Source: Campylobacterota bacterium | GTDB lineage: Bacteria; Campylobacterota; Campylobacteria; Campylobacterales; Sulfurovaceae | DNA: 53,771 nucleotides | Direction: 5' to 3' | Assembly (NCBI GenBank): GCA_003252535.1 | Contig: QKDN01000029.1 | Span: 1 to 53,771 of the forward strand | Shown: positions 47,461-53,771 of the stretch, piece after piece | Position numbering within the stretch: the stretch's first letter is position 1 | Layout of the letters: the number at the start of each line of letters is the position of its first letter | Notes under the pieces: generated by a model | Database searches by the model: none | The model's input: the letters and a program-made list of their open reading frames with translations, nothing else | What the model was told of the DNA's origin: nothing | Translations under genes and position numbers: made by a program

Positions 47461-48048
47461 TTGAATTTCTTCGGACATCTTTTCAATTATCTTTTCCACG
47501 GCAGTGCAATTACAGTAATTGTACTCCTTGGACTATTTACATATTTCATTTTGACGCTTTGGGTATTTTACTATCGGTACGAGATGCTCAAATCACGCAT
47601 CGAGCTTGAATCCTCATCGCTAAAATTCCTTTATATGGGCAAGATCGACACTGTTTCGAGAGATTCTATCCTACACAATTATCTCAGGCGCTCTGCCAAA
47701 CCGAACAGGGAGATAATGAACGCTGCTATCAGTGATGTGGTCAGAAGCTCGACCAAGGGGCTCACACTCCTCTCAATAGCATCCTCGACATCGCCTTTCA
47801 TCGGTCTTTTCGGTACGGTTATAGGTATACTTGAGACATTCGCAACATTGGGTGGTCAGAAGACAGCATCGCTTGGTGTGGTCGCTCCTGCTATCTCGGA
47901 AGCACTCGTAGCAACAGCGGCAGGTATCTTTGTGGCGATCTTTGCATACAGTTTTCATATCATCCTCAAACGCAAGGCGTATGAACTCGGTTCTATCCTG
48001 CAATCGCAGTCGGATATTATCCTTGCAAAAAACAATGAGGCAAACTAG
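47461..48048 (+). CDS. tolQ: TolQ/ExbB-family proton channel subunit
   Basis: This inner-membrane motor subunit uses the proton gradient to drive TolA. Membrane segments are at about 15-40, 105-130 and 145-170. The family motif FIGLFGTVIGILETFATLGG and VAPAISEALVATAAGI are present. The start is TTG at 47461; no strong ribosome binding site is visible. The gene cluster with tolR, a TonB-like/TolA gene, tolB and pal defines it as TolQ and not ExbB. Confidence 0.9.
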   Translation: MNFFGHLFNYLFHGSAITVIVLLGLFTYFILTLWVFYYRYEMLKSRIELESSSLKFLYMGKIDTVSRDSILHNYLRRSAKPNREIMNAAISDVVRSSTKGLTLLSIASSTSPFIGLFGTVIGILETFATLGGQKTASLGVVAPAISEALVATAAGIFVAIFAYSFHIILKRKAYELGSILQSQSDIILAKNNEAN

Positions 48049-48440
48049 TGTTTGCCTGGGATGATGAACCAGAACTGAACATTACACCACTGGTGGATGT
48101 AATGCTGGTCCTGATGGCAATCCTGATGGTAACTGCGCCTACTATTCATTATGATGAGCAGATCACATTACCTGAAGGTTCAAAAACAAAGCAGACAGAG
48201 TCTACAAAGACATTCACGTTGGAGCTTGATGCAAACAGGGATGTACGATTCAACAACAATTCGATACCTCTTGATGAATTTGAAGAGAGAACTGAAACAC
48301 TGTTGATCGGTGATGAATATTCAAAAGATGAGACTGTATTTATGATGATAGATGAAACATTGCCATACAGTGATGTGATGAAGCTTCTCAGCATTCTTAA
48401 GAAAAACGGATATTTGAAAGTATCGTTCGTAACCCAATAA
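48048..48440 (+). CDS. tolR: TolR/ExbD-family protein
   Basis: The 130-residue protein has a short cytoplasmic part and one membrane segment with the proton-sensitive Asp (LNITPLVDVMLVLMAILMV), then a periplasmic domain. GTG start at 48048 overlaps the tolQ stop by one base; its own stop overlaps the next ATG by one base, so the three genes are tightly coupled. Confidence 0.92.
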   Translation: MFAWDDEPELNITPLVDVMLVLMAILMVTAPTIHYDEQITLPEGSKTKQTESTKTFTLELDANRDVRFNNNSIPLDEFEERTETLLIGDEYSKDETVFMMIDETLPYSDVMKLLSILKKNGYLKVSFVTQ

Positions 48441-49390
48441 TGTTCAATTACTATCAGATCAAAAGTACCATACTTACGGCACTCACTGTGCTGATAATAG
48501 TTTTGTTTTTTGCCTTCTATTTCTATGAAGCCAAAAAAGAAGCCTCTGTACATTTCAGCAAGAATGCCAGTAATACAGTCGAGGTCTCGATAGGCTCAAC
48601 CAGTACAAAGAAAGTATCGGAACCGGCAAAGATAGCAAGAAAAACACCGCCTCCGGAGCAGAAAAAAGAAAAAAAGTCTGTACCGGAAAAAACAAAAGAG
48701 TCTGACGCTCCGTCAGCTTCAAGTGAACGAAGCAGTGAAGAAGAACAAAAAAGAGCCCAGGAAATAAAAAAGAAAGAGATAGAAAAGAAAAAAGAACAAG
48801 CGAAGAGAGAGCAGGAGATAATAAAAAAGAAGAAAGAGCTCGAGATAAAAAAACAGCAAGAGAAAAAGAAGCAGGAACTCGAACAGAAGAAAAAAGCAGA
48901 AGAGAAAAAGAAACAGGACGAACTCAAGAAAAAAGAACTGGAACAAAAAAAGCTTGAAGAGAAGAAAAAAGAGCTTGAAAAAAAGAAGAAAGAACTTGAA
49001 GAAAAGAAAAAATCTAACGAGGAGCCTAAAAAAGAAAAAAGAAATATTATAGAGACTACGGATATGAAACCTGAAGAGAGCAAGAACACTACACCTCAGA
49101 AAAAAGAGGCGGGTGTCGATCAGGGGATTATGAATGCATACCTGGCAAAAGTAGAGGAGACGCTCTATTACTGGCCTGCGATGCACGAGTATATAGGTGA
49201 AAAGGCAACGGTCTGGATGAAGATCAGTAAAGATGGAAGTTTTGAATACAGATTGGTAAAAATGTCCAATAATCAAGAATTCAACGCTGGATTGATACAA
49301 TATCTGGACCAGTTACAAAAAGTCGGGTTTGATACGCACACAAGCGACAAACCGTATGAAATTAATGTAGAATTTGAAGCAGAGGAGTAA
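48440..49390 (+). CDS. tolA: TolA-like protein (TonB C-terminal domain)
   Basis: One N-terminal membrane segment (about 8-30, ILTALTVLIIVLFFAFYF) is followed by a Pro-rich stretch (ARKTPPPEQK). Next comes a very long Lys/Glu-rich helix (about 75-215), with repeats such as KKELEKKKKELEEKKK, and a C-terminal TonB/TolA domain (about 225-316, MNAYLAKVEETLYYWPAM). It bridges the periplasm between TolQR and TolB-Pal. The codon composition of the helix is extremely A-rich. Confidence 0.88.
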   Translation: MFNYYQIKSTILTALTVLIIVLFFAFYFYEAKKEASVHFSKNASNTVEVSIGSTSTKKVSEPAKIARKTPPPEQKKEKKSVPEKTKESDAPSASSERSSEEEQKRAQEIKKKEIEKKKEQAKREQEIIKKKKELEIKKQQEKKKQELEQKKKAEEKKKQDELKKKELEQKKLEEKKKELEKKKKELEEKKKSNEEPKKEKRNIIETTDMKPEESKNTTPQKKEAGVDQGIMNAYLAKVEETLYYWPAMHEYIGEKATVWMKISKDGSFEYRLVKMSNNQEFNAGLIQYLDQLQKVGFDTHTSDKPYEINVEFEAEE

Positions 49391-49394
49391 CTCT

Positions 49395-50648
49395 ATGTCG
49401 CCAATCAAGATCATTTTGGCAGGTCTTTTCTTAACTATCAGTTGGCTCAATGCAGTCGATGCAACACTTACGATCAAAAAGGATGTCGAGCAGAGAGGCA
49501 AGATATCACTGGTCGATGCAACGACAGGTGCAAGCCCGGTCAAAAGCAAGTTCTTCGATGTACTCATCGCAGACCTCAAAATAAGCGGACACTTTATCCC
49601 GGAGGAGAATCATCGTACTGAAGCGGGTATGAGCGACACCATTGATCCTGAGCTCAAGAACCAGGAATATGTGCTCAAATACGCACTCGATATGAGCGGC
49701 GGTATGAACGCAACGGTCAAGCTACTCTCGGCAGGTGACGGAAGAGTGATCCTGAGCAAGGATTACCATATCACGTCTGCCGATAAATATCCGTTCCTTG
49801 CGCACCAGATCGCTGTCGATGTCAACAACAAGATAGGGTATACCGATATCGGCTGGATCAACAGGTATATCCTTTTCACGAGATATACTGGTGCGAAACA
49901 GAGCCAGGTCATACTGGCAGACTATACGATGAGCTACCAGAAAGCGATCATCAAAGGTGGACTGAACCTCTTCGCCAAGTGGGCAGACAAAGACCAGAAG
50001 AGCTTCTACTATACATCGTATTCAGGGACATTGCCGACACTTTACAGACTCAATATCTACAGCGGAAGCAAAAGCACGATCGCTTCTTCACAGGGGATGA
50101 TCGTCTGTTCGGATGTAAGTCCGGCAGGAGACAGGATACTCGTGACTATGGCACCGAACGGGCAGCCCGATATCTATGAGATGAGCGCCGGTGGCGGATC
50201 ACCCAGAAAGATCACGGATTTCTCAGATATCGATGTCAGCGGTAAGTACCTCGATGGAGGAGCAAGTATCGCATTCGTTTCCAACAGAGGCGGCAAACCT
50301 ACGATCTACAGGCAATCAATCGGTGGCGGCAGTGCTTCGGTCATCGCACGTGGCAGCAGCAACGATGTGGATACATACAACAACCAGGTCGTGTACTCAA
50401 GCAGAGAGAGCTCGAGTAGCTACGGGAACAACACGTTCAACCTCTATCTCGGCGGCGGCGATGGCGGTGGAGTGAGACCATTGACATCGAGCGGGACGAA
50501 TCAATTCCCGAGATTTTCAGTTGACGGAAGTATAATTCTCTATATCAAAAACAAAGGCGGCAGCAGCTCGATAGGGTATATCAACCTGCTCAGCAAAGAA
50601 AACCTGCTCTTCCCATTAGGCGGAAAAGTACAATCAATTGACTGGTAA
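49395..50648 (+). CDS. tolB: Tol-Pal system protein TolB
   Basis: This periplasmic beta-propeller protein links TolA and Pal. A signal peptide (about 1-20, ILAGLFLTISWLNAVDA) comes first, then an N-terminal domain and repeats of the WD40-like PD40 type (ANGQPDIYEMSAGGGSPRKI-like segments). The ATG at 49395 is chosen because GAGGAG lies eight bases upstream; the frame is open to 49374 inside tolA. Length 417. Confidence 0.94.
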   Translation: MSPIKIILAGLFLTISWLNAVDATLTIKKDVEQRGKISLVDATTGASPVKSKFFDVLIADLKISGHFIPEENHRTEAGMSDTIDPELKNQEYVLKYALDMSGGMNATVKLLSAGDGRVILSKDYHITSADKYPFLAHQIAVDVNNKIGYTDIGWINRYILFTRYTGAKQSQVILADYTMSYQKAIIKGGLNLFAKWADKDQKSFYYTSYSGTLPTLYRLNIYSGSKSTIASSQGMIVCSDVSPAGDRILVTMAPNGQPDIYEMSAGGGSPRKITDFSDIDVSGKYLDGGASIAFVSNRGGKPTIYRQSIGGGSASVIARGSSNDVDTYNNQVVYSSRESSSSYGNNTFNLYLGGGDGGGVRPLTSSGTNQFPRFSVDGSIILYIKNKGGSSSIGYINLLSKENLLFPLGGKVQSIDW

Positions 50649-50659
50649 AAGGAAGAAAA

Positions 50660-51139
50660 ATGAAAAAACTCTATATATTGCTGGCAATCGGTGCACTCAT
50701 GATGAACGGCTGTGCACAGAAAAAACCAAATGTCACGAACGGTGATGAAACGGTCACGATCGACGAAAACAATGTCAACAGCAATGGTTACAATAGCAGT
50801 TCTGACGGTATGCAGAGCTTCTATTTCGACTTCAACAAGTTTGAAGTGACACCGGATATGCAGCAGAACGTTACTTTCAATGCCGGTGTGATCAACGGCA
50901 AGCTCAGCGGCAACAAGATCAAGATCGAGGGGAACTGCGACGAGTTCGGCAGTGATGAATACAACTATGCTCTTGGTCTCAAACGTGCAAAAGCTGTCAA
51001 GGATTCACTCGCTTCAGAGGGTGTACCGGCATCGAATCTCGTGATCGTCAGCTTCGGTGAGAGCAATCCTCAGTGCCGCGAGATGACAGACAGCTGTTAT
51101 GCAAGGAACAGAAGGGTCGATCTCCACACGGTCAGATAA
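50660..51139 (+). CDS. pal: Peptidoglycan-associated lipoprotein
   Basis: The lipobox MNGC (Cys18) sends it to the outer membrane. The OmpA-like domain (about 50-159) with IKIEGNCDEFGSDEYNYALG, LKRAKAVKDSLASEGV and ARNRRVDLHTV binds peptidoglycan. Length 159. It completes tolQ-R-A-B-pal and follows tolB by 11 bp. The usual CpoB gene after pal is missing here; an L,D-transpeptidase takes its place. Confidence 0.96.
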   Translation: MKKLYILLAIGALMMNGCAQKKPNVTNGDETVTIDENNVNSNGYNSSSDGMQSFYFDFNKFEVTPDMQQNVTFNAGVINGKLSGNKIKIEGNCDEFGSDEYNYALGLKRAKAVKDSLASEGVPASNLVIVSFGESNPQCREMTDSCYARNRRVDLHTVR

Positions 51140-51159
51140 TAAAACAGAAAGGGTAAAAC

Positions 51160-51756
51160 ATGAGATACTTGATCGGTATATTGGTATTGATGAGTACGTT
51201 TCTCTCTGCCTACGAGGCAGAGGTCATACCTGTAGGTAAGAATAAATTTGTACTCAAAAGTGAAAACGGTAGCAAAGATGTCATCGATATGGACGGACAG
51301 GATTTTATCCTGATATCAGTCAGGGAATCCGGGGCAGATGGGAGATTCTATGCAGTCGACAGAGACGGTACGGTCTGGCTCAGCTCAGCTGTCACATCGG
51401 GGATCGACATGCTTACCCCATCAGGGAAATGGGCTGTCGTATTGAAAAAGAGATACCACATGTCTTCGAAATACCCGGACGAAGACGGTATCAACAATAT
51501 GGACTACAGTATCTTCTTTACCAAAGCCGGTCATGCGCTTCACCAGGGGAGTATGACGGGGATGTCGCACGGGTGTATCCACGTACACAAAAAAGTCATT
51601 CCGTCACTTTTCAACTGGGCCCACGAAGGTATGCCTGTGTTTGTCACGCGCCACAGTTTTATGCCGTACGCACAGGATGATCTTATGAAGATATACCACT
51701 ACAAAAGCAGCATCAGAAGAAGCGAGGATGACAGGATGAGAGCCTACAACAGGTAG
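51160..51756 (+). CDS. L,D-transpeptidase (YkuD-family) with signal peptide
   Basis: It crosslinks peptidoglycan or attaches proteins to it through 3-3 links, independent of penicillin-binding proteins. A signal peptide (about 1-17, LIGILVLMSTFLSA) is followed by a catalytic domain with His125/His128 (HALHQG) and the SHGCIHV motif giving catalytic Cys139. Length 198. It follows pal by 20 bp, so it is probably part of the tol-pal operon. A weak stem can be formed after its stop (GTAG/CTAC). Confidence 0.9.
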   Translation: MRYLIGILVLMSTFLSAYEAEVIPVGKNKFVLKSENGSKDVIDMDGQDFILISVRESGADGRFYAVDRDGTVWLSSAVTSGIDMLTPSGKWAVVLKKRYHMSSKYPDEDGINNMDYSIFFTKAGHALHQGSMTGMSHGCIHVHKKVIPSLFNWAHEGMPVFVTRHSFMPYAQDDLMKIYHYKSSIRRSEDDRMRAYNR

Positions 51757-51775
51757 GTTCGCATCTGCGTTCTAC
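51753..51775 (+). terminator. Possible weak hairpin after the L,D-transpeptidase gene
   Basis: GTAG (51753-51756) pairs with CTAC (51772-51775), and CG/CG inside. It begins within the stop codon and shares the word GTAGGTTCG with the repeat at 15402, so it may be a repeat remnant. The rest of the gap to 51838 has nothing I can name. Confidence 0.3.
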
Positions 51776-51838
51776 AATCTCTCCATACCTCCACCAGCGT
51801 CAACCACTTTCAAAACAAATCAACACTTACGGATTGTT

Positions 51839-52354
51839 TCATCTGTCCGGCAAAGCTTTTTTGAGCCATACAAGCAAAGCCCTTCCATCACTGTCAGAAG
51901 GGAGCGATATCATATCGTACCGTGTGACGCTTCTCAGGTATCTGAATTCGATAAGATTGAGAAAATGCATGATATTATCAAGGAGCCTTGATATGTCTGC
52001 TGTTTTCAGGTCACTGAAGGGTGCATTTTTGTCGTTGAAGGATACGGCGTTGGTTACCCTGCCATGTTCATTATTCCTGAGCGTTCTAAGCCCTGTGGCG
52101 CTCTTTTCGATCTCTTTGAGAATTCCTGACAGTTCCTCGTAGAGCTCGGTATCCTTTCCCTTGCGTATCTGATTGAGGAGATAGAAGAGCGTATAGTCAC
52201 GGTTTACACTGCTCATAGAAGGGTCGCAGAGGCGATCAAGTGATAATGAAAAATCATCCAAGATATGCCCCTGCAGTTCTGTAAAGAGTAAAGAGGTCAG
52301 GTGATAACGATAACCTAATATCTCTACTGCTATACTAAAGGGTACTCTAAGCAT
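51839..52354 (-). pseudogene. HEPN/AbiU2-like gene, 5' end replaced by a REP-type repeat
   Basis: The 171-codon ORF resembles the HEPN AbiU2 group: helices with SLSLDRLCDPSMSS, ILKEIEKSATGLRTLRNN and EHGRVTNAVSF, including an R-x-H-type cluster (RTLRNNEH), and the C-terminal SRLLDNIMHFLNLIEF. Such proteins are often RNases in phage defence or toxin systems, but the catalytic residues here are not proven. The first ~20 residues (MLRVPFSIAVEILGYRYHLT) are translated from the inverted RAYT-type repeat 52295-52354, so the original start is lost. It is AT-rich compared with tol-pal next to it. Expression is doubtful. Confidence 0.45.
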
Positions 52355-52447
52355 ATGATCGCTAAAGTATTTGGCATATCACAACCTGCCGTGTATGGCG
52401 TAAGTGAAGAGGAGCAAGAAGTGAGTTATCGTTATCACCTGACCCCT
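52295..52447. mobile_element. Internally deleted RAYT-element derivative (MITE-like)
   Basis: The left end (52295-52341) is nearly identical (2 mismatches in 47) to the sequence just before the RAYT transposase at 53303-53349. It contains the near-palindrome AGGTGATAACGATAACCT. The right end (52425-52447) is an inverted copy of its first ~22 bp (GTTATCGTTATCACCTGACC). Between them, an ORF segment MIAKVFGISQPAVYGVSEEE looks like a helix-turn-helix tail of the kind found at the C-terminus of some RAYTs. So the 153-bp unit is best read as a transposase gene with its middle deleted, bounded by both ends. A 237-bp ORF crossing it (52355-52591) is not considered a real gene. Confidence 0.6.
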
Positions 52448-52521
52448 ATATCTTCTATATCTCTATATCTGCCTATATCCCCTATATCCCTATATCTCCT
52501 ATATCTTGACCCCTATATCTT
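52441..52521. repeat. CTATAT-type tandem tract flanked by direct repeats
   Basis: About eight copies of CTATAT spaced by two to four bases (CTATATCTTCTATATCTC and on) fill 52445-52520. The 15-bp word TGACCCCTATATCTT occurs at both sides (52440 and 52507). This low-complexity tract follows the RAYT derivative directly and probably arose from it by slippage. Confidence 0.6.
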
Positions 52522-52683
52522 AAAGAATGGGATGCGACCAGAGATAAATGTTGGGAGCAACTTGAGCAACAAACTCCTGATTGTGGGATAACTGGTACTT
52601 ATCAAAATGTTGAAGACTGTGCAAGAGGTTTGGTATCAGAAAGATGCAAGGGAAAATCCATTAATTTATTAACAATCATTTAA
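52510..52683 (+). pseudogene. C-terminal ORF remnant, unknown, cut by the repeat tract
   Basis: The frame opens after a TGA at 52507 within the repeat and has no start codon. It encodes about 57 residues with four cysteines (DKCWEQLEQQ, TPDCGITGTYQNVEDCA, SERCKGK) and stops 17 bp before the next gene. It looks like the 3' end of a gene interrupted by the mobile element. The neighbour downstream being a TPR protein suggests, weakly, a toxin-immunity pair. Confidence 0.35.
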
Positions 52684-52699
52684 AATAAAGGCACATACA

Positions 52700-53235
52700 A
52701 TGATACAAAATAATATTTATGGGTATGGTACAAATGATGAAATATATGCTTTGTCAAAAGTGATAAAGCAGTATTCATTTCAGAAAGCATTGATAGCGAT
52801 AAATCAACTCATTGAAAAATATCCAGAAAGCCCAGAATGCTACATGATTAAAGCTGGATTATTAAAGACAGAAGATAATAACTATAAAATGTAATTAAAA
52901 GTTATAGCAATGTGTTGCAATTAGATAAGACAGCAAATGCCATTCCATATCATGCAAGAGGTATTGCATATATTGATGCAAAACTTTTCGACGATGCGAT
53001 AGATGATTTTACGGTAGTGATAAAAAATTATAAACTTAGACATAGGGATTATGTATTGAGTAGTTGTCATGCATTTCGAGTTATTTCGTATTGTGCATTA
53101 GGAGATTGGATTAATGCGTCTAAAAATATAGATTTCGTTGATGATAAATTTGTCACTTATCAATATTCTATTGAGGGTATGATTAGTAAACAACGATTAA
53201 TTGATTGTATTCACAAGAAAACTATATTACAATGA
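52700..53235 (+). pseudogene. TPR-repeat protein with a frameshift
   Basis: Two open frames (52700-52894 and an overlapping one ending 53235) join into one ~178-residue TPR protein if one A is added to the AAAA run near 52886-52889. This restores ...EDNNYKNVIKSYSNVLQL... The TPR units are visible: SFQKALIAINQLIEKYPESP and IPYHARGIAYIDAKLFDDAI. The ATG at 52700 lacks a strong ribosome binding site. It may be a real frameshift, a sequencing homopolymer error, or programmed slippage. AT-rich composition points to acquired DNA; an immunity role is a guess. Confidence 0.6.
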
Positions 53236-53284
53236 TTTATGGGCAACTCGCATGAAAATACGAATATCCAAAGAGTAAAGAGAG

Positions 53285-53349
53285 TAAAGGGGTCAGTAAA
53301 GGGGTCAGGTGATAACGATAACCTAATATCTCTTCCGCTATACTAAAGG
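53285..53349 (+). repeat. RAYT 5' end repeat (REP-type) with 12-bp tandem duplication
   Basis: TAAAGGGGTCAG occurs twice in tandem (53285-53308), then the near-palindrome AGGTGATAACGATAACCT and the same 47-bp block as at 52295-52341. It stands 13 bp before the transposase ATG and should include the element end recognised by the enzyme, and probably the promoter of the gene. Confidence 0.7.
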
Positions 53350-53362
53350 TTTAGGAGTAGGT

Positions 53363-53662
53363 ATGCCAAGAAAACCACGAATTGAATTGCCCGGCTATTA
53401 CCACATCATCAACAGAGGCGTAGAACAAAGAGATATCTTTAAAACCGTAGAGGACTTTGAAGAATTTGAATCCCTGATGTGCTTCTATACAAAGAGTTTT
53501 GGTATCGTGATACACAATTACTGCCTGATGACCAATCACTACCATCTGCTTATAGAAATACGCCATGAAAACCTCTCAAAGTTTATGCGGCAGATCAATA
53601 TGAACTATGCTATCTACTTCAATAAAAAATGGGGCTTGACTAGTTTAGAGGTTCATTCCTGA
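53363..53662 (+). pseudogene. RAYT/IS200-like (Y1) transposase, cut by IS1595
   Basis: The protein begins MPRKPRIELPGYYHIINRGV, the usual REP-associated tyrosine transposase start. The HUH metal-binding motif is NHYHLLIE (58-65). Residues 1-89 are original; the reading frame then enters the IS at 53631 and ends with IS-encoded residues (GLTSLEVHS). The region with the catalytic Tyr, expected further on, is lost. GGAG precedes the ATG. It should be inactive unless a complete copy exists elsewhere, so mobilisation of the repeats here may be past. Confidence 0.85.
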
Positions 53663-53771
53663 AGATTCTGAGTAGCAGTTTATACAAATCTTCACCTCTA
53701 TTATTGAACCTGAACTCGCACTCTTTAAGATGTAAATTGAAGTTCTCTTTATCCATTCCGTGAAATTTCAC
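53631..53771 (-). mobile_element. IS1595-family insertion sequence, partial (other end)
   Basis: The end starts with GGGGCTTGACTAGTTTAGAGG, the same terminal repeat as at 142-121 (one mismatch). The bases just outside (53623-53630, taaaaaat) differ from those outside the left copy (ttattaat), so these are two separate insertions or flanks have rearranged. The transposase reads into it from beyond the window. Confidence 0.8.
53640..53771 (-). CDS. IS1595-family transposase, C-terminal 43 residues
   Basis: The stop codon (complement 53640-53642) lies within the terminal repeat. The visible residues include ECEFRFNNRGEDLYKLLLRI, the typical ending of ISXO2/IS1595 transposases (a conserved E-x-x-x-FRFN). 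The gene runs off the right edge. Confidence 0.8.
   Translation of the reverse strand: MKFHGMDKENFNLHLKECEFRFNNRGEDLYKLLLRIFRNEPLN

Noticed and set aside
52445-52521. Possible CRISPR array in the CTATAT tract
   Set aside because: Units are only 8-10 bp with no unique spacers and no cas genes nearby.
52355-52591. 78-codon plus-strand ORF with HTH-like start
   Set aside because: Its beginning is a remnant of a RAYT tail and the rest is translated microsatellite; not treated as a gene.
53758-53771. Perfect palindrome GTGAAATTTCAC at the right edge, considered as a parS-like site
   Set aside because: Lies inside the IS1595 transposase coding region and does not match a known parS consensus.

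Overview
The window looks like a chromosomal contig from a sulfur-oxidising Campylobacterota (epsilonproteobacterium), most like Sulfurovum or a close relative. The evidence is gene order: rplU-rpmA-(...)-fmt-birA-parA-parB-atpF'-atpF-atpH-atpA-atpG-atpD-atpC-tolQ-tolR-tolA-tolB-pal is the Campylobacter/Sulfurovum arrangement. So are rlmB-membrane protein-aminotransferase-hom, gatA-guaB, xseB-nitrilase and mlaE-(ATPase)-mlaD-lipoprotein. Assignments rest on reading motifs; no database search was possible.

Layout. Positions 1-142 hold the end of an IS1595-family insertion sequence, next to two small AT-rich genes of unknown function, one of them cut by the IS. Positions 685-8698 hold an aldo/keto reductase facing a long minus-strand operon: pseudouridine synthase, trmB, ftsE, ftsX, an EnvC-like protein, ppk2, mutY and an O6-alkylguanine-DNA methyltransferase. 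Positions 8795-15349 (plus) hold a DUF218 protein, fabI, two successive SPOUT RNA methyltransferases, a membrane protein, an aminotransferase and homoserine dehydrogenase. Positions 15646-17625 hold a DUF697/SHOCT protein, a ferritin-like protein and an exported protein. Positions 17762-24049 hold gatA, guaB, metY, metX, xseB and a nitrilase-fold protein that lacks its catalytic Cys and Lys. Positions 24052-28709 hold many small exported proteins and lipoproteins, together with a ThiF-like protein and RidA. Positions 28845-31670 hold an Mla-type lipid transport operon whose ATPase gene is a short degenerate ORF without a Walker A motif. Positions 31703-34287 hold a cytochrome c, a PDC-sensor membrane protein, a membrane-anchored protein and a DUF2164 protein. 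Positions 34444-51756 hold rplU-rpmA, a large NAD-glutamate dehydrogenase, fmt, birA, parAB, the F1Fo ATP synthase operon, tol-pal and an L,D-transpeptidase.

The last 2 kb (51839-53771) is an AT-rich mobile-element zone. A HEPN/AbiU2-like gene has its 5' end replaced by a REP-type repeat. Next come an internally deleted derivative of a RAYT (IS200-like) element, a microsatellite-like tract, an ORF remnant, a frameshifted TPR gene, and a RAYT transposase gene cut by a second IS1595 copy. Both window ends lie inside IS1595 copies with the same 22-bp terminal repeat, which is probably why the contig stops there.

Functionally the window is mostly housekeeping: cell division (FtsEX/EnvC), envelope integrity (Tol-Pal, Mla, L,D-transpeptidase), energy (ATP synthase), chromosome partition, and Met/Thr/purine/fatty-acid synthesis. 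I found no CRISPR array, rRNA or tRNA. The most unusual items are the ATPase-less Mla operon, the nitrilase pseudoenzyme, the glutamate dehydrogenase lying where obg-proB usually sits, and the RAYT/REP remnants with a gene captured by a repeat.
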